A DNA stretch of 9,098 nucleotides, from assembly GCA_025450955.1 (NCBI GenBank), contig JANWLJ010000072.1:1-9098 (forward strand), given 5' to 3'. The notes below the pieces were generated by a model. It was not told the DNA's origin. It ran no database searches and saw only the letters and a list, made by a program, of their open reading frames with translations. Source of the stretch: Polyangium sp. (in: bacteria). Its GTDB lineage: Bacteria > Myxococcota_A > Polyangia > Palsa-1104. This document shows, in pieces, positions 1-6,773 of the stretch. The position numbers and the translations under genes were made by a program. Within the stretch, counting starts at the first letter, position 1, and each line of letters begins with the position of its first letter.

Positions 1-202
1 CAGCGCGAAGAGCGCCGCCAAGCCGGACAGCAAAGCGCCGCGCTCGAAGACCTACACCTTCACCGGCCTCGATATCGACGGGAAATTGAAGACGCCACAG
101 CTCCTTTATTTCTTGAATCGCATGAAGGCCGAGTTCGACACCACCACGCCGGAGAAGCGCAGCTTCTTGCCCGAGCTCAAGCGCTCCACCGACGAGATGT
201 AG
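1..202 (+). CDS. C-terminal tail of an unrecognised protein (5' end outside window)
   Basis: The frame that starts at base 2 is open to the TAG at 200-202 and gives 66 residues. It opens with a Ser/Ala/Lys-rich, linker-like stretch and then has an ordered-looking end (TYTFTGLDIDGKLKTPQLL, followed by YFLNRMKAEFDTTTP and RSFLPELKRS). Codons have strong G/C at third positions, as in the neighbouring genes, so this is real coding sequence. The shape, a charged linker followed by a compact conserved-looking tail, is reminiscent of C-terminal tails of myxobacterial envelope proteins, but I do not recognise the family. The next gene starts only 30 bases downstream on the same strand, with no visible terminator between them, so the two are probably co-transcribed and may work in the same envelope complex. 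The function cannot be named from this fragment. Confidence 0.75.
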   Translation, partial: SAKSAAKPDSKAPRSKTYTFTGLDIDGKLKTPQLLYFLNRMKAEFDTTTPEKRSFLPELKRSTDEM

Positions 203-232
203 CCGTGACGCGTGTGTTAAAGTGAGAGCCCG

Positions 233-1585
233 ATGAGTCTCGACGCGCGGCCGCTCAGGGTGGTCTTGGTGTGGCGCGGAGAGGCGCTCGAGGAGCGGGT
301 CTTCACCCGGCCGCAGCCGATCACCATCGGCCCCTCCAAGCGCGACACCTTCACCGTGCCCGCGTCGCGGCTCGGCGATCAGTTTCCGCTCTTCACTCCG
401 TCGGCGGACGCGACCGGCTACGTGCTCACGCTCGCCGAAGGCATGGGCGGCAAGCTGTCGCTCGGCGGCGAGCCGCTCGCGGTCTCCGAGTTCATCCGGC
501 GCGGACGCGGCGTGCCCTCGGGTCCGTTCCGCCAGCAGCCGCTCGCCACCGCCGACTGGGGAATCGTCGCGCTCGACGAGTCGGGCGAGGTCGCGTTCTT
601 TTTTCAGTTCGTCTCCCGCGGCGTCAAGGTCGGCCCGGATCCGTCGTGGCTCGATCGCTTTCTCGGTCAGGGGCTGGTGTTCAGCGCGGTGGTGCACATT
701 GCGCTGCTCATCATCGCGTTCGTGATCTGGGAGCCGACCGACACCCTCGACGTCGATCCGCCTCCCACCGCCGCGATCGCCAAGATCCTGCAAGACGTCA
801 AAGAGCCGCCGCCGCCCGAGGAGAAGCCGCAAGAGAAGCGTCGCGTGCGCGAACAGGACGCCTCCAAGCGCGCCGCCGGCAAAGAGGGAAAAATCGGAAA
901 TCCCGATTCGAAGATCGAAAAAACGGTCATTCCCAGAGGGCCGCGCGACGAGATCGTGAAGAAGGTTTCGCACACCGGCCTTCTCGGAATGCTCAAACGC
1001 AGCGATCAATCACAGGCGCTCAAGACGCTGCTCTCCGACACTCCCGACGCGACGATGACTACCGCGATGGCGGGGCTCAAGGGCGCGCGCCTCGCGATCG
1101 GCCGCGGCTCGGGCGGCTCGTCGACGCGCGGCGAAGGCCCGGGCGGCGGCGGCAAAGGCGGCGGCCAGCTCCTCGGCGTCGGCGAGCTCGCCGTCGGCGG
1201 CGGCGGCCACGGCTCGCGCAACACCGGCTCGGGCGGCGGCCGCGTCGCCAAGGAGCTCAAGGTCTCGGTCTCGACCGGCACCCCCTCCTCCGACGGCGGC
1301 CTGTCGCGCGAGCAGATCTTGAAGGTGGTCATCTCGCACAAAGCGGCGATCGACTTCTGCTACGAAAAGGAGCTGCAGCGCTTCCCACACCTCTCGGGAA
1401 AGGTGACGGTGGCGTGGAAGGTCGACCTCGAGGGCCGCGTGATCTCGGCGCGCATCGACGCCTCGACGCTGGGCAACGCGGGCGCGGAGAGCTGCATGGT
1501 GAGGCAGGTCAAGAACTGGCAGTTCCCGAAGCCAAACGGCGTAGTCGCGGTGGTCACCTTCCCCTTCTTCTTCAAGAGCCAGTGA
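233..1585 (+). CDS. AgmX/PglI C-terminal domain protein (TonB-like envelope-spanning protein)
   Basis: This 450-residue protein has a modular layout. Residues 1-130 form a soluble beta-rich head with an FHA-like ITIG turn (30-33). Residues about 147-166 are one hydrophobic helix (GLVFSAVVHIALLIIAFVIW). Residues 170-245 are Pro-, Lys- and Glu-rich (PPPPEEKP), residues 290-337 are very Gly-rich, and residues about 357-450 form the C-terminal domain. That last domain has the TonB-like pattern of the AgmX/PglI family: a basic helix, then GKVTVAWKVDLEGRV, then the NWQFP segment and a closing VVTFPFFF strand. It also carries a Cys pair (C376, C421) that may form a disulfide. The topology predicts a cytoplasmic head, an inner-membrane anchor and a periplasmic arm reaching toward the outer membrane. 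In Myxococcus, members of this family (GltG/PglI, GltJ/AgmX) belong to the gliding/Glt machinery, but paralogs are common, so a specific gene name is not justified. The ATG at 233 has a GAGAG at 224-228. The C-terminal end is 23 bases from the convergent pspA stop. Confidence 0.9.
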   Translation: MSLDARPLRVVLVWRGEALEERVFTRPQPITIGPSKRDTFTVPASRLGDQFPLFTPSADATGYVLTLAEGMGGKLSLGGEPLAVSEFIRRGRGVPSGPFRQQPLATADWGIVALDESGEVAFFFQFVSRGVKVGPDPSWLDRFLGQGLVFSAVVHIALLIIAFVIWEPTDTLDVDPPPTAAIAKILQDVKEPPPPEEKPQEKRRVREQDASKRAAGKEGKIGNPDSKIEKTVIPRGPRDEIVKKVSHTGLLGMLKRSDQSQALKTLLSDTPDATMTTAMAGLKGARLAIGRGSGGSSTRGEGPGGGGKGGGQLLGVGELAVGGGGHGSRNTGSGGGRVAKELKVSVSTGTPSSDGGLSREQILKVVISHKAAIDFCYEKELQRFPHLSGKVTVAWKVDLEGRVISARIDASTLGNAGAESCMVRQVKNWQFPKPNGVVAVVTFPFFFKSQ

Positions 1586-1608
1586 CGGGCTGCGGCTGCC
1601 GGAGCGGT

Positions 1609-2280
1609 TCAGTCCTTTTTTTCGAGCTTGGCTTTGAGGGCCGCCAGGCGATCGTCGAGGTCGGAGCTCTTGCCGAGCTCGTCGAGGCGCTTCTCGACGT
1701 CGCGGCTGGCCGCGTCTTCGTGGCGGGCGGCGGCCAATTCGTCGTCGAGCGCGACCTCGGCCTCCTTGACGTCGATTCCCGTCGAGAGCTGCTCGAAGCG
1801 CTCGAAGGCGGAGTGCGAGCCGGTGCCGCTCTCACGGCTCTTTTGCGCGCGCGCCTGCGCCTTGATCGTTCCTTTGCGCAGCTTGACCTCTTTGACCCGC
1901 GCGTCGAGCGCTTTGAGCGCCGCGGTCAGCTCGTCGACGTGGGCGCGCTGATCCTCGAGCGCCACCGCCGCCTCTTTGAGCTCGGCGTCGACGTCGGCCT
2001 TGCGCTTGAGCGCCTCTTTGGCGAGCCCATCGTCGCCCGCCTGCACCGCGCGGGTGGCGCGCTCCTCCCACTCGCGCGCGCTCTTGAGGAGCGCTTCGCA
2101 CCTTTGGCGCTGCCGCTTCTCGACGGCGAGGGTGGCCTGCACCTCGACGCGCGCCTTCTTCTGGGTCTCCTCCATCTCGACCACGAGCTGATCGATCTGC
2201 TTGCCCGGATCGGACATCTTGTCGAGGGTGGAGTTGAGGTTCGACTTGATGAGCGTCGAGAGGCGATGAAGGATCCCCAT
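1609..2280 (-). CDS. pspA: PspA/IM30 family protein (bacterial ESCRT-III, membrane stress)
   Basis: This 223-residue, almost wholly alpha-helical and highly charged protein has the PspA/IM30 signature. It has an amphipathic N-terminal helix (MGILHRLSTLIKSNLNSTLD), then SDPGKQIDQLVVEME leading into the long coiled-coil hairpin. The family AGDDGLAKEAL motif lies at residues 81-91, followed by further helices and a charged C-terminus ending KLEKKD. PspA/IM30 proteins assemble on the inner face of the cytoplasmic membrane as rods or rings, stabilise it under stress and remodel lipid; they are structural homologs of ESCRT-III. Length is close to the usual 220-230 residues. The start is well supported by AAGGAT (2284-2289 read on the minus strand) just upstream of the ATG. 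No pspF, pspB or pspC lies beside it in this window. It is transcribed away from holB and toward the AgmX-like gene. The fold assignment is sure; a role in envelope maintenance is inferred from the family. Confidence 0.93.
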   Translation of the reverse strand: MGILHRLSTLIKSNLNSTLDKMSDPGKQIDQLVVEMEETQKKARVEVQATLAVEKRQRQRCEALLKSAREWEERATRAVQAGDDGLAKEALKRKADVDAELKEAAVALEDQRAHVDELTAALKALDARVKEVKLRKGTIKAQARAQKSRESGTGSHSAFERFEQLSTGIDVKEAEVALDDELAAARHEDAASRDVEKRLDELGKSSDLDDRLAALKAKLEKKD

Positions 2281-2339
2281 GCGATCCTTTATACGCCGAT
2301 CTTGGGCCGAATCCGTAGGGCATGCTAGGCTGGCGCACC
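2281..2339. promoter_or_regulatory. Divergent intergenic region between pspA and holB
   Basis: This 59-bp gap is the only space available for promoters of both pspA (minus) and the holB operon (plus). On the plus strand a weak TTGGGC (2302-2307) is followed 17-18 bases later by TAGGCT-like sequence (2325-2331), a poor sigma-70-type match. On the minus strand TATAAA (2288-2293) resembles a -10 box but lies so close to the pspA ATG that it would give a leaderless transcript. I see no sigma-54 GG-N10-GC element. The region is supported by gene layout; individual boxes are not. Confidence 0.35.
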
Positions 2340-3284
2340 ATGCCCGGGCTCGGCAGCATCATCGGACAGGAGCGCGCGGTCGAGATCCTGCGCGCTGCCG
2401 TCGCCTCCCAAAAGGTGCACCACGGCTATCTGTTCGACGGGCCCGCCGGCGTCGGCAAGGCGGCCTGCGCGCGGGCGCTCGCGATGGCGCTCAACTGCGA
2501 GGCGCGCGATCCGCTCGGCTGCGGCGCGTGCGAGCCCTGCCGCAAGATCGAGGCGGGCCATCACCCCGACGTGATCGCGTTCGACATGACCCCGAAGGGG
2601 CTCACCGAGCGGGTGCGCGAGCTGCAGGCGCTGTGCGGCTTTCGCCCGCACGAGGGGCGCGCGCGGGTGGTGATCTTCGATCCTGCGGGCGATCTGGCCG
2701 GACCGCAGGAGCGCGCCGAGCCGGCCAACGTGCTTCTGAAGACGCTCGAAGAGCCGCCCGAAGGCACCTATTTTTTGCTGGTCACCGCCGAGGCCAAGCG
2801 GCTGCCGGTGACGGTGCGCTCGCGCTGCCAGCGCCTTCGCTTCGCGCCGCTCGGCGACCAGGCGCTCGAACAATTGCGCGCGTGCAGCGACGACGGTGAC
2901 GACCAGGCGGTGAGCGAGAGCCGCGGCGCGCTGGTCGAGACGATGGTGACCGCCGCGCGCAAAGGTGACGGCCGCGCGATCTTCGCCGCGGCCTCCGAGG
3001 CGGGCGGCGATCGCGCCGAGGCCGAGGGAGCGTGCGCTCTGCTCGCGGTGCTTTTGCGCGACGCGCTCCTGGTCCGCGAGTCGCTGCATCGCGGTCGGGT
3101 ACCGGCGGAGCGCGCGGATCGGGCGGCGCAGCTCCTCGGCGATCGCACCCCGGGGCAGCTCCTCGCGGCGCTCGCCGCCGCGCGCGAAGCCTCTTTGGCG
3201 CTCCGGGGAAACGTCGCGCCTTCGCTCGCGCTCGAGCGCTTGATGTTGCGCCTCGCGCCGCGCGCCCCATCGAGGAATGCATGA
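2340..3284 (+). CDS. holB: DNA polymerase III subunit delta prime
   Basis: This is a clamp-loader subunit of the DnaX/HolB AAA+ family. It forms part of the replicative polymerase complex that loads the beta sliding clamp. From the ATG at 2340 (314 residues) the sequence begins with MPGLGSIIGQERAVEIL, the family's usual opening. A Walker A-like loop GPAGVGKA follows at 34-41; the final Thr/Ser is replaced by Ala. A four-Cys zinc module lies at C53, C61, C64 and C67. The family NVLLKTLEEPPEGTYFLLVT block is at 130-149, and the SRC sensor motif is at 161-163. The altered P-loop and retained SRC fit delta prime, which does not hydrolyse ATP but supplies a trans-acting Arg; DnaX is longer and keeps a full P-loop. 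The upstream in-frame ATG at 2322 would add six residues, but its purine-rich TAGGG is only one base away, so 2340 is preferred. The gene ends ATGA with the next gene. The tmk gene, often found beside holB, is not here. Confidence 0.93.
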   Translation: MPGLGSIIGQERAVEILRAAVASQKVHHGYLFDGPAGVGKAACARALAMALNCEARDPLGCGACEPCRKIEAGHHPDVIAFDMTPKGLTERVRELQALCGFRPHEGRARVVIFDPAGDLAGPQERAEPANVLLKTLEEPPEGTYFLLVTAEAKRLPVTVRSRCQRLRFAPLGDQALEQLRACSDDGDDQAVSESRGALVETMVTAARKGDGRAIFAAASEAGGDRAEAEGACALLAVLLRDALLVRESLHRGRVPAERADRAAQLLGDRTPGQLLAALAAAREASLALRGNVAPSLALERLMLRLAPRAPSRNA

Positions 3285-4900
3285 CCGACGACGCGCCGCC
3301 CTCTTTGCCTCCTGGATCGGGAGCGCCGCCCGGCGGGCCTCCCGGCTCCGGAGGCGGACGCCGTCGTCGTCGTCGCGGACGGGGCGGGCGCGGCCGCGAG
3401 GGCGGCCCACCGGTCGCGGGCGTGGGCGCCGACTCGAGCGCGGAAGAGGGCGGCGAAGCGGCGCGTCCGAGCGAGCCCGCTTCCGGCGAGCAGGCGCGTC
3501 CGACTGAGCGGCCTCGTCCCCAAGGCCCGCGCCCAGGCCAGCGGCCTCGGCCGGAAGATCCGCGTCGTGGCGAACGGCCCCGTTCAGAGCGCGAACCGCC
3601 TCGTCCCGAAGGCGAGAGGCCGAGGCCGGAGGGCCAACGACCAGTCGATCGCGCGCGTGCCGACGATCGCGGGCGTGGGCGCTCGGGCGATCGCGGGCGC
3701 TCTCGCTCGAACGATCGCGAGCGGTCGCGGATGGGCGAGCGCGGACCGGCTCGTTCGGCCGAGCGCGCGCAGCATGAAGAGCCGCCTGGGCGCGAGCCGC
3801 CGGCGCGCAGCGTTCCCGCGCCGCGGCCGAGCGGGCCGACCGGCGACGCGCCGCTCGCGCGACCTTCGGCCGAGATCGATTCGGGCTGGGGACTTCCCGA
3901 CGAGAGCGCCGCCGCCGCCGAGCCCGAGCCGACGCTGCGGCCGACCGAGCCGCCTCCGCCCGAGCCGCGCGATCCCGACGGCGACGACGTCTTTTTGGAG
4001 CTGGGCGAAGGCGAGAGCCCGGCGGCGGGCGCAAAAAAGGGCGCGCTCACCAACGTCGCCGGGATAAAGTTCCGCCCCGCCGGCACCATCCACGCCTACG
4101 ACGCCGGCGACGCGAGCTACCTGCGCGGCGAGCGGGTGGTGGTCGAGTCCGATCGCGGCCCGATCGTCGCCACCGTCGCGGTCGGCTCGCGGCGTCAGCC
4201 GACCCTCGATGTGCTGCGCCGGATCGTCCGCCCCGCCACCGCCGCCGACGAGAAATCGAAAGAGCGCAACGGCGGCAAGGAGCGCGAGGCCTATCTGTTT
4301 TGCAAGCAGCGCATCCGCGATCGCAACCTGGCGATGAAGCTCACCCGCGTCGAGTATCCGCTCGCCGCCGGCAACAAGGTGCTCTTCTACTTCGCCTCCG
4401 AGGAGCGCGTCGATTTTCGCGAGCTGGTCAAAGATCTCGCGCAACGGCTCAAGGCGCGCATCGAGATGCGCCAGATCGGCGCGCGCGACGAGGCCAAGAT
4501 GGTCGGCGGCATCGGCGCCTGCGGGCGCGAGCTGTGCTGCTCGACCTGGCTGCCCGCGTTCGTGCCGATCTCGATCAAGATGGCCAAGGACCAGGGGCTG
4601 CCGCTCAATCCGTCGAAGGTGTCGGGGCAGTGCGGCCGGCTCAAGTGCTGCCTGGTCTACGAGCAGGACACCTATAAAGAGATGCGCAAGGGGCTGCCCA
4701 AGATGGGCAAGCGGGTCTCGACTCCGGGCGGCGAGGGCAAGGTGGTCGAGCTCGACGTGCTTCGCCAGCGGGTTCGGGTGTGGTTCGACGAGGGCGGCTC
4801 GGAGACCTTCCCCGCCGACGTGATCACCCTGCTCGCTCCGCCCGGCGCCCGCCCGGCCGCGTCGGCGCCGTCATCGGAAGACTCCGAAACCGACGCGTAG
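3281..4900 (+). CDS. ricT: PSP1/RicT (YaaT) family protein with long Arg/Pro-rich N-terminal extension
   Basis: From ATG 3281 the product has 539 residues. Residues 1-255 are low complexity and probably disordered: a GRRRRRRGRGGRGR cluster (26-39), RPRP/PEG-rich repeats (about 75-122), an octapeptide Arg/Asp repeat (129-160), then Pro/Glu-rich acidic sequence. Residues 258-460 form the PSP1 domain, with GIKFRPAGTIHAYDAG, the CxxxxCC cluster at C414/C419/C420 and GQCGRLKCC with C451/C456/C457. A KOW-like beta segment follows (476-505). In Bacillus subtilis RicT joins RicA and RicF in an iron-sulfur complex that assists RNase Y mRNA processing and affects sporulation and biofilm decisions; the clustered cysteines here match the family's metal or Fe-S ligands. 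The start fits GAGGA at 3272-3276 and a 4-base ATGA overlap with holB. An upstream GC-rich open stretch back to 3032 overlaps holB and is not needed. The domain call is firm; the Ric complex role here is inferred. Confidence 0.9.
   Translation: MTDDAPPSLPPGSGAPPGGPPGSGGGRRRRRRGRGGRGREGGPPVAGVGADSSAEEGGEAARPSEPASGEQARPTERPRPQGPRPGQRPRPEDPRRGERPRSEREPPRPEGERPRPEGQRPVDRARADDRGRGRSGDRGRSRSNDRERSRMGERGPARSAERAQHEEPPGREPPARSVPAPRPSGPTGDAPLARPSAEIDSGWGLPDESAAAAEPEPTLRPTEPPPPEPRDPDGDDVFLELGEGESPAAGAKKGALTNVAGIKFRPAGTIHAYDAGDASYLRGERVVVESDRGPIVATVAVGSRRQPTLDVLRRIVRPATAADEKSKERNGGKEREAYLFCKQRIRDRNLAMKLTRVEYPLAAGNKVLFYFASEERVDFRELVKDLAQRLKARIEMRQIGARDEAKMVGGIGACGRELCCSTWLPAFVPISIKMAKDQGLPLNPSKVSGQCGRLKCCLVYEQDTYKEMRKGLPKMGKRVSTPGGEGKVVELDVLRQRVRVWFDEGGSETFPADVITLLAPPGARPAASAPSSEDSETDA
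3512..3655 (+). repeat. Arg/Pro-rich coding repeats within ricT extension
   Basis: This stretch encodes residues about 78-125 of the RicT-family protein and consists of irregular Arg-Pro units such as RPRPQG, RPRPED, ERPRSE, PPRPEGER and PRPEGQR. The last two units are near-perfect seven-residue repeats. Composition is almost entirely R, P, E, G and Q, which predicts a disordered, positively charged segment. Confidence 0.6.
3665..3760 (+). repeat. 24-bp tandem repeat encoding an Arg-rich octapeptide (4 units)
   Basis: Four consecutive 24-base units each begin with GAT or GAG (3665, 3689, 3713, 3737) and encode eight residues. The first two read DRGRGRSG and DRGRSRSN; the third and fourth are diverged (DR/ER start, Arg every second or third residue, small residue at the end). 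The 12-mer CGATCGCGGGCG recurs exactly one period apart at 3664 and 3688. The repeat lies in the disordered extension of the RicT-family protein (residues 129-160). Confidence 0.7.
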
Positions 4901-4925
4901 GTGTGATAGAAAGTCCTCTCTGCCG

Positions 4926-6773
4926 ATGGCGAAGCGCTTCTACGTCACCACGCCGATCTACTACGTCTCCGACGTGCCGCACCTCGGCCACGCCTACACC
5001 ACCATCGTGGCCGATGCGCTCGCCCGCTATCACCGGCTGCGCGGCGACGACACCCGCTTTCTCACCGGCACCGACGATCACGGGCAGAAGATCGCGAGGC
5101 TCGCCGAAGCGGCGAGCGTGAGCCCGCGGGCGTTCGCCGACAAGTTCGCCGACGCCTATCGCGCCGCCTGGCGCGCGCTCGAGATCTCGAACGACGATTT
5201 CATCCGCACCACCGATCCCGATCACGAGGCGACGGTCCAGGACCTGTGGCGGCGGATGGCGGAAAAGGGCGATATCTATCTCGGCGACTACGAAGGTTGG
5301 TACTGCGTCCCGTGCGAGCAGTTCTATACCGAAAAAGAGCTCGAGAAGGGCCATTGCCCGGTGCACAAAAAACCGGTCGAGAAGGTCAAAGAGCAATCGT
5401 ATTATTTTCGGCTCTCGAAATATCAGGAGCCGCTTTTGGCCTATTACGCCGCGCACCCGGAGCTCATTCAGCCGGAGGTCAGGCGCAACGAGGTGATGGC
5501 GTTCGTCCGGGGCGGGCTCCAAGATATTTCGATCTCGCGCACCACCTTTCAGTGGGGCGTGCCGGTGCCCGAGGCCAAGGGCCACGTGGTCTACGTCTGG
5601 CTCGACGCGCTCACCAACTATTATTCGGCGACCCGCCGGCCCGCGCTTGCGGGTTTCTGGGACGACGATGTCGAGATCGTCCATCTCATCGGCAAGGAGA
5701 TCTCGCGCTTTCACGCGGTCTATTGGCCGGCGTTCTTGATGTCGGCGGGCCTGAGGCTGCCGACCACCGTGTTTTGTCACGGCTGGTGGACCGTCGACGG
5801 CGAGAAGATGTCCAAGACCCTCGGCAACGTGGTCGACCCGCTGGTCTTGTCGCAAGATCTCGGCGTCGACGCGTTCCGCTATTTCATCTTGCGCGAGGTG
5901 CCGCTCGGCGCCGACGGCGACTTCTCGCACGAAGCGCTCCTCACCCGCTACAACGCCGAGCTCGCCAACGATCTCGGAAATCTGCTCAACCGCACCCTCG
6001 GAATGGTCCATAAATACGGGATTGTGCCGAAGTCGAATATCGACCCGTTCGATTTGGAGAATCGGGTTTCGCGATATTCGAAGCATATGGAGGAGCTTCA
6101 GCCCTCGCGCGCGCTCGAGGAGCTGTGGACCCTGGTGCGAAAGGGCAACGCGTTCATCGACGAGAAGGCGCCGTGGAAGCCGGACGCGCCGCGGCCGCAG
6201 ATCCTCGGCGACGTGCTCGAGCTGTGCCGGGTGCTCTCGCACCTGCTCGAGCCGTTTTTGCCCGAGCGCGCGGTCGAGATGCGGCGCCAGCTCGGGCTCG
6301 ACGAGCCGGCCCATTTTCCGTCGTGGCAGTCGCGCACGTTTGCGCCCACGGTGGCGACGCCGCTCTTTCCGCGCATCGACGATGATCGCAAAAAAGAGCT
6401 GCTCGCCAAGTGGACGCCCAAGCGCGAGGCGCCGCCTGCGAGCGACGAAGACCAGATCACGTTCGAGCAGTTTCAAAAGCTCGATCTGCGGGTCGGGCAG
6501 GTGCTCTCGGCCGAGCCGGTGCCGAAGGCCAAGAAGCTGCTTCAGCTCACCATCGATATCGGCACGGCGAAGCGGCAGGTGGTGGCCGGGATCGCCGAGA
6601 CCTACCGGCCCGAGGAGCTGGTGGGCAAGAAGGTCATCTTCCTCGCCAACCTGAAGCCGGCGACCATCCGCGGGGTCCGCTCCGAAGGGATGATCCTCGC
6701 CGCCGGCGACGAGCAGGTGGTGGCGCTCTCGGGCCTGGACCGCGACGCCGCCCCGGGAACCAAGGTGCGTTGA
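4926..6773 (+). CDS. metG: Methionyl-tRNA synthetase
   Basis: This class I synthetase charges tRNA-Met with methionine in the cytoplasm. The 615 residues open with the Rossmann catalytic core (RFYVTTPIYYVSDVPHLGHAY) and the HIGH-type motif HLGH at 19-22. A single zinc knuckle of type CxxC...CxxH is formed by C127, C130, C144 and H147. Its arrangement resembles the one-knuckle Thermus enzyme rather than the zinc-free Bacillus form. The KMSKS-type loop is KMSKT at 294-298, followed by the helical anticodon-binding domain (about 340-500; anticodon-contact region near NDLGNLLNR, 348-356). A C-terminal Trbp111/EMAP-like tRNA-binding OB domain is present (about 511-615; FQKLDLRVGQV, then LANLKPATIRGVRSEGMILAA). 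Length and domain order are complete for a bacterial enzyme with the fused C-terminal dimerisation/tRNA-binding domain. The start lies 25 bases after ricT, with only a weak purine-rich GAAAG upstream. It ends in a TGATG overlap with the PilZ gene. Confidence 0.97.
   Translation: MAKRFYVTTPIYYVSDVPHLGHAYTTIVADALARYHRLRGDDTRFLTGTDDHGQKIARLAEAASVSPRAFADKFADAYRAAWRALEISNDDFIRTTDPDHEATVQDLWRRMAEKGDIYLGDYEGWYCVPCEQFYTEKELEKGHCPVHKKPVEKVKEQSYYFRLSKYQEPLLAYYAAHPELIQPEVRRNEVMAFVRGGLQDISISRTTFQWGVPVPEAKGHVVYVWLDALTNYYSATRRPALAGFWDDDVEIVHLIGKEISRFHAVYWPAFLMSAGLRLPTTVFCHGWWTVDGEKMSKTLGNVVDPLVLSQDLGVDAFRYFILREVPLGADGDFSHEALLTRYNAELANDLGNLLNRTLGMVHKYGIVPKSNIDPFDLENRVSRYSKHMEELQPSRALEELWTLVRKGNAFIDEKAPWKPDAPRPQILGDVLELCRVLSHLLEPFLPERAVEMRRQLGLDEPAHFPSWQSRTFAPTVATPLFPRIDDDRKKELLAKWTPKREAPPASDEDQITFEQFQKLDLRVGQVLSAEPVPKAKKLLQLTIDIGTAKRQVVAGIAETYRPEELVGKKVIFLANLKPATIRGVRSEGMILAAGDEQVVALSGLDRDAAPGTKVR

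Noticed and set aside
1586..1621. Possible terminator between the AgmX-like gene and pspA (T7 run at 1614-1620 on the plus strand)
   Set aside because: I could not find a convincing stem before the T run (only 3-4 bp with too short a loop), and the run also encodes the Lys-Lys end of pspA.
2288..2293. TATAAA on the minus strand as a pspA -10 box
   Set aside because: It overlaps the ribosome site and would start transcription at about the ATG, with no -35 match at the proper distance.
271..2328. 685-codon plus-strand frame running across the AgmX-like gene and pspA
   Set aside because: It is in the wrong frame for the AgmX-like protein and antisense to pspA. The product is Arg/Gly/Ala-rich noise.
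3032..3280. Upstream extension of the ricT frame to an ATG at 3032
   Set aside because: This part lies wholly inside holB. ATG 3281 has a GAGGA ribosome site and a 4-base ATGA overlap, a far better start.
2325..4034. Long (569-codon) open frame on the minus strand opposite holB and ricT
   Set aside because: It gives Arg/Ala repeats without domain motifs, opposite two recognised genes. High GC suppresses stops; it is a shadow.
4824..6476. Long (550-codon) open frame on the minus strand opposite metG
   Set aside because: It lies antisense to a complete methionyl-tRNA synthetase, and its product is an Arg/Leu/His/Val-rich composition typical of the reverse strand of GC-rich genes. It is a shadow.
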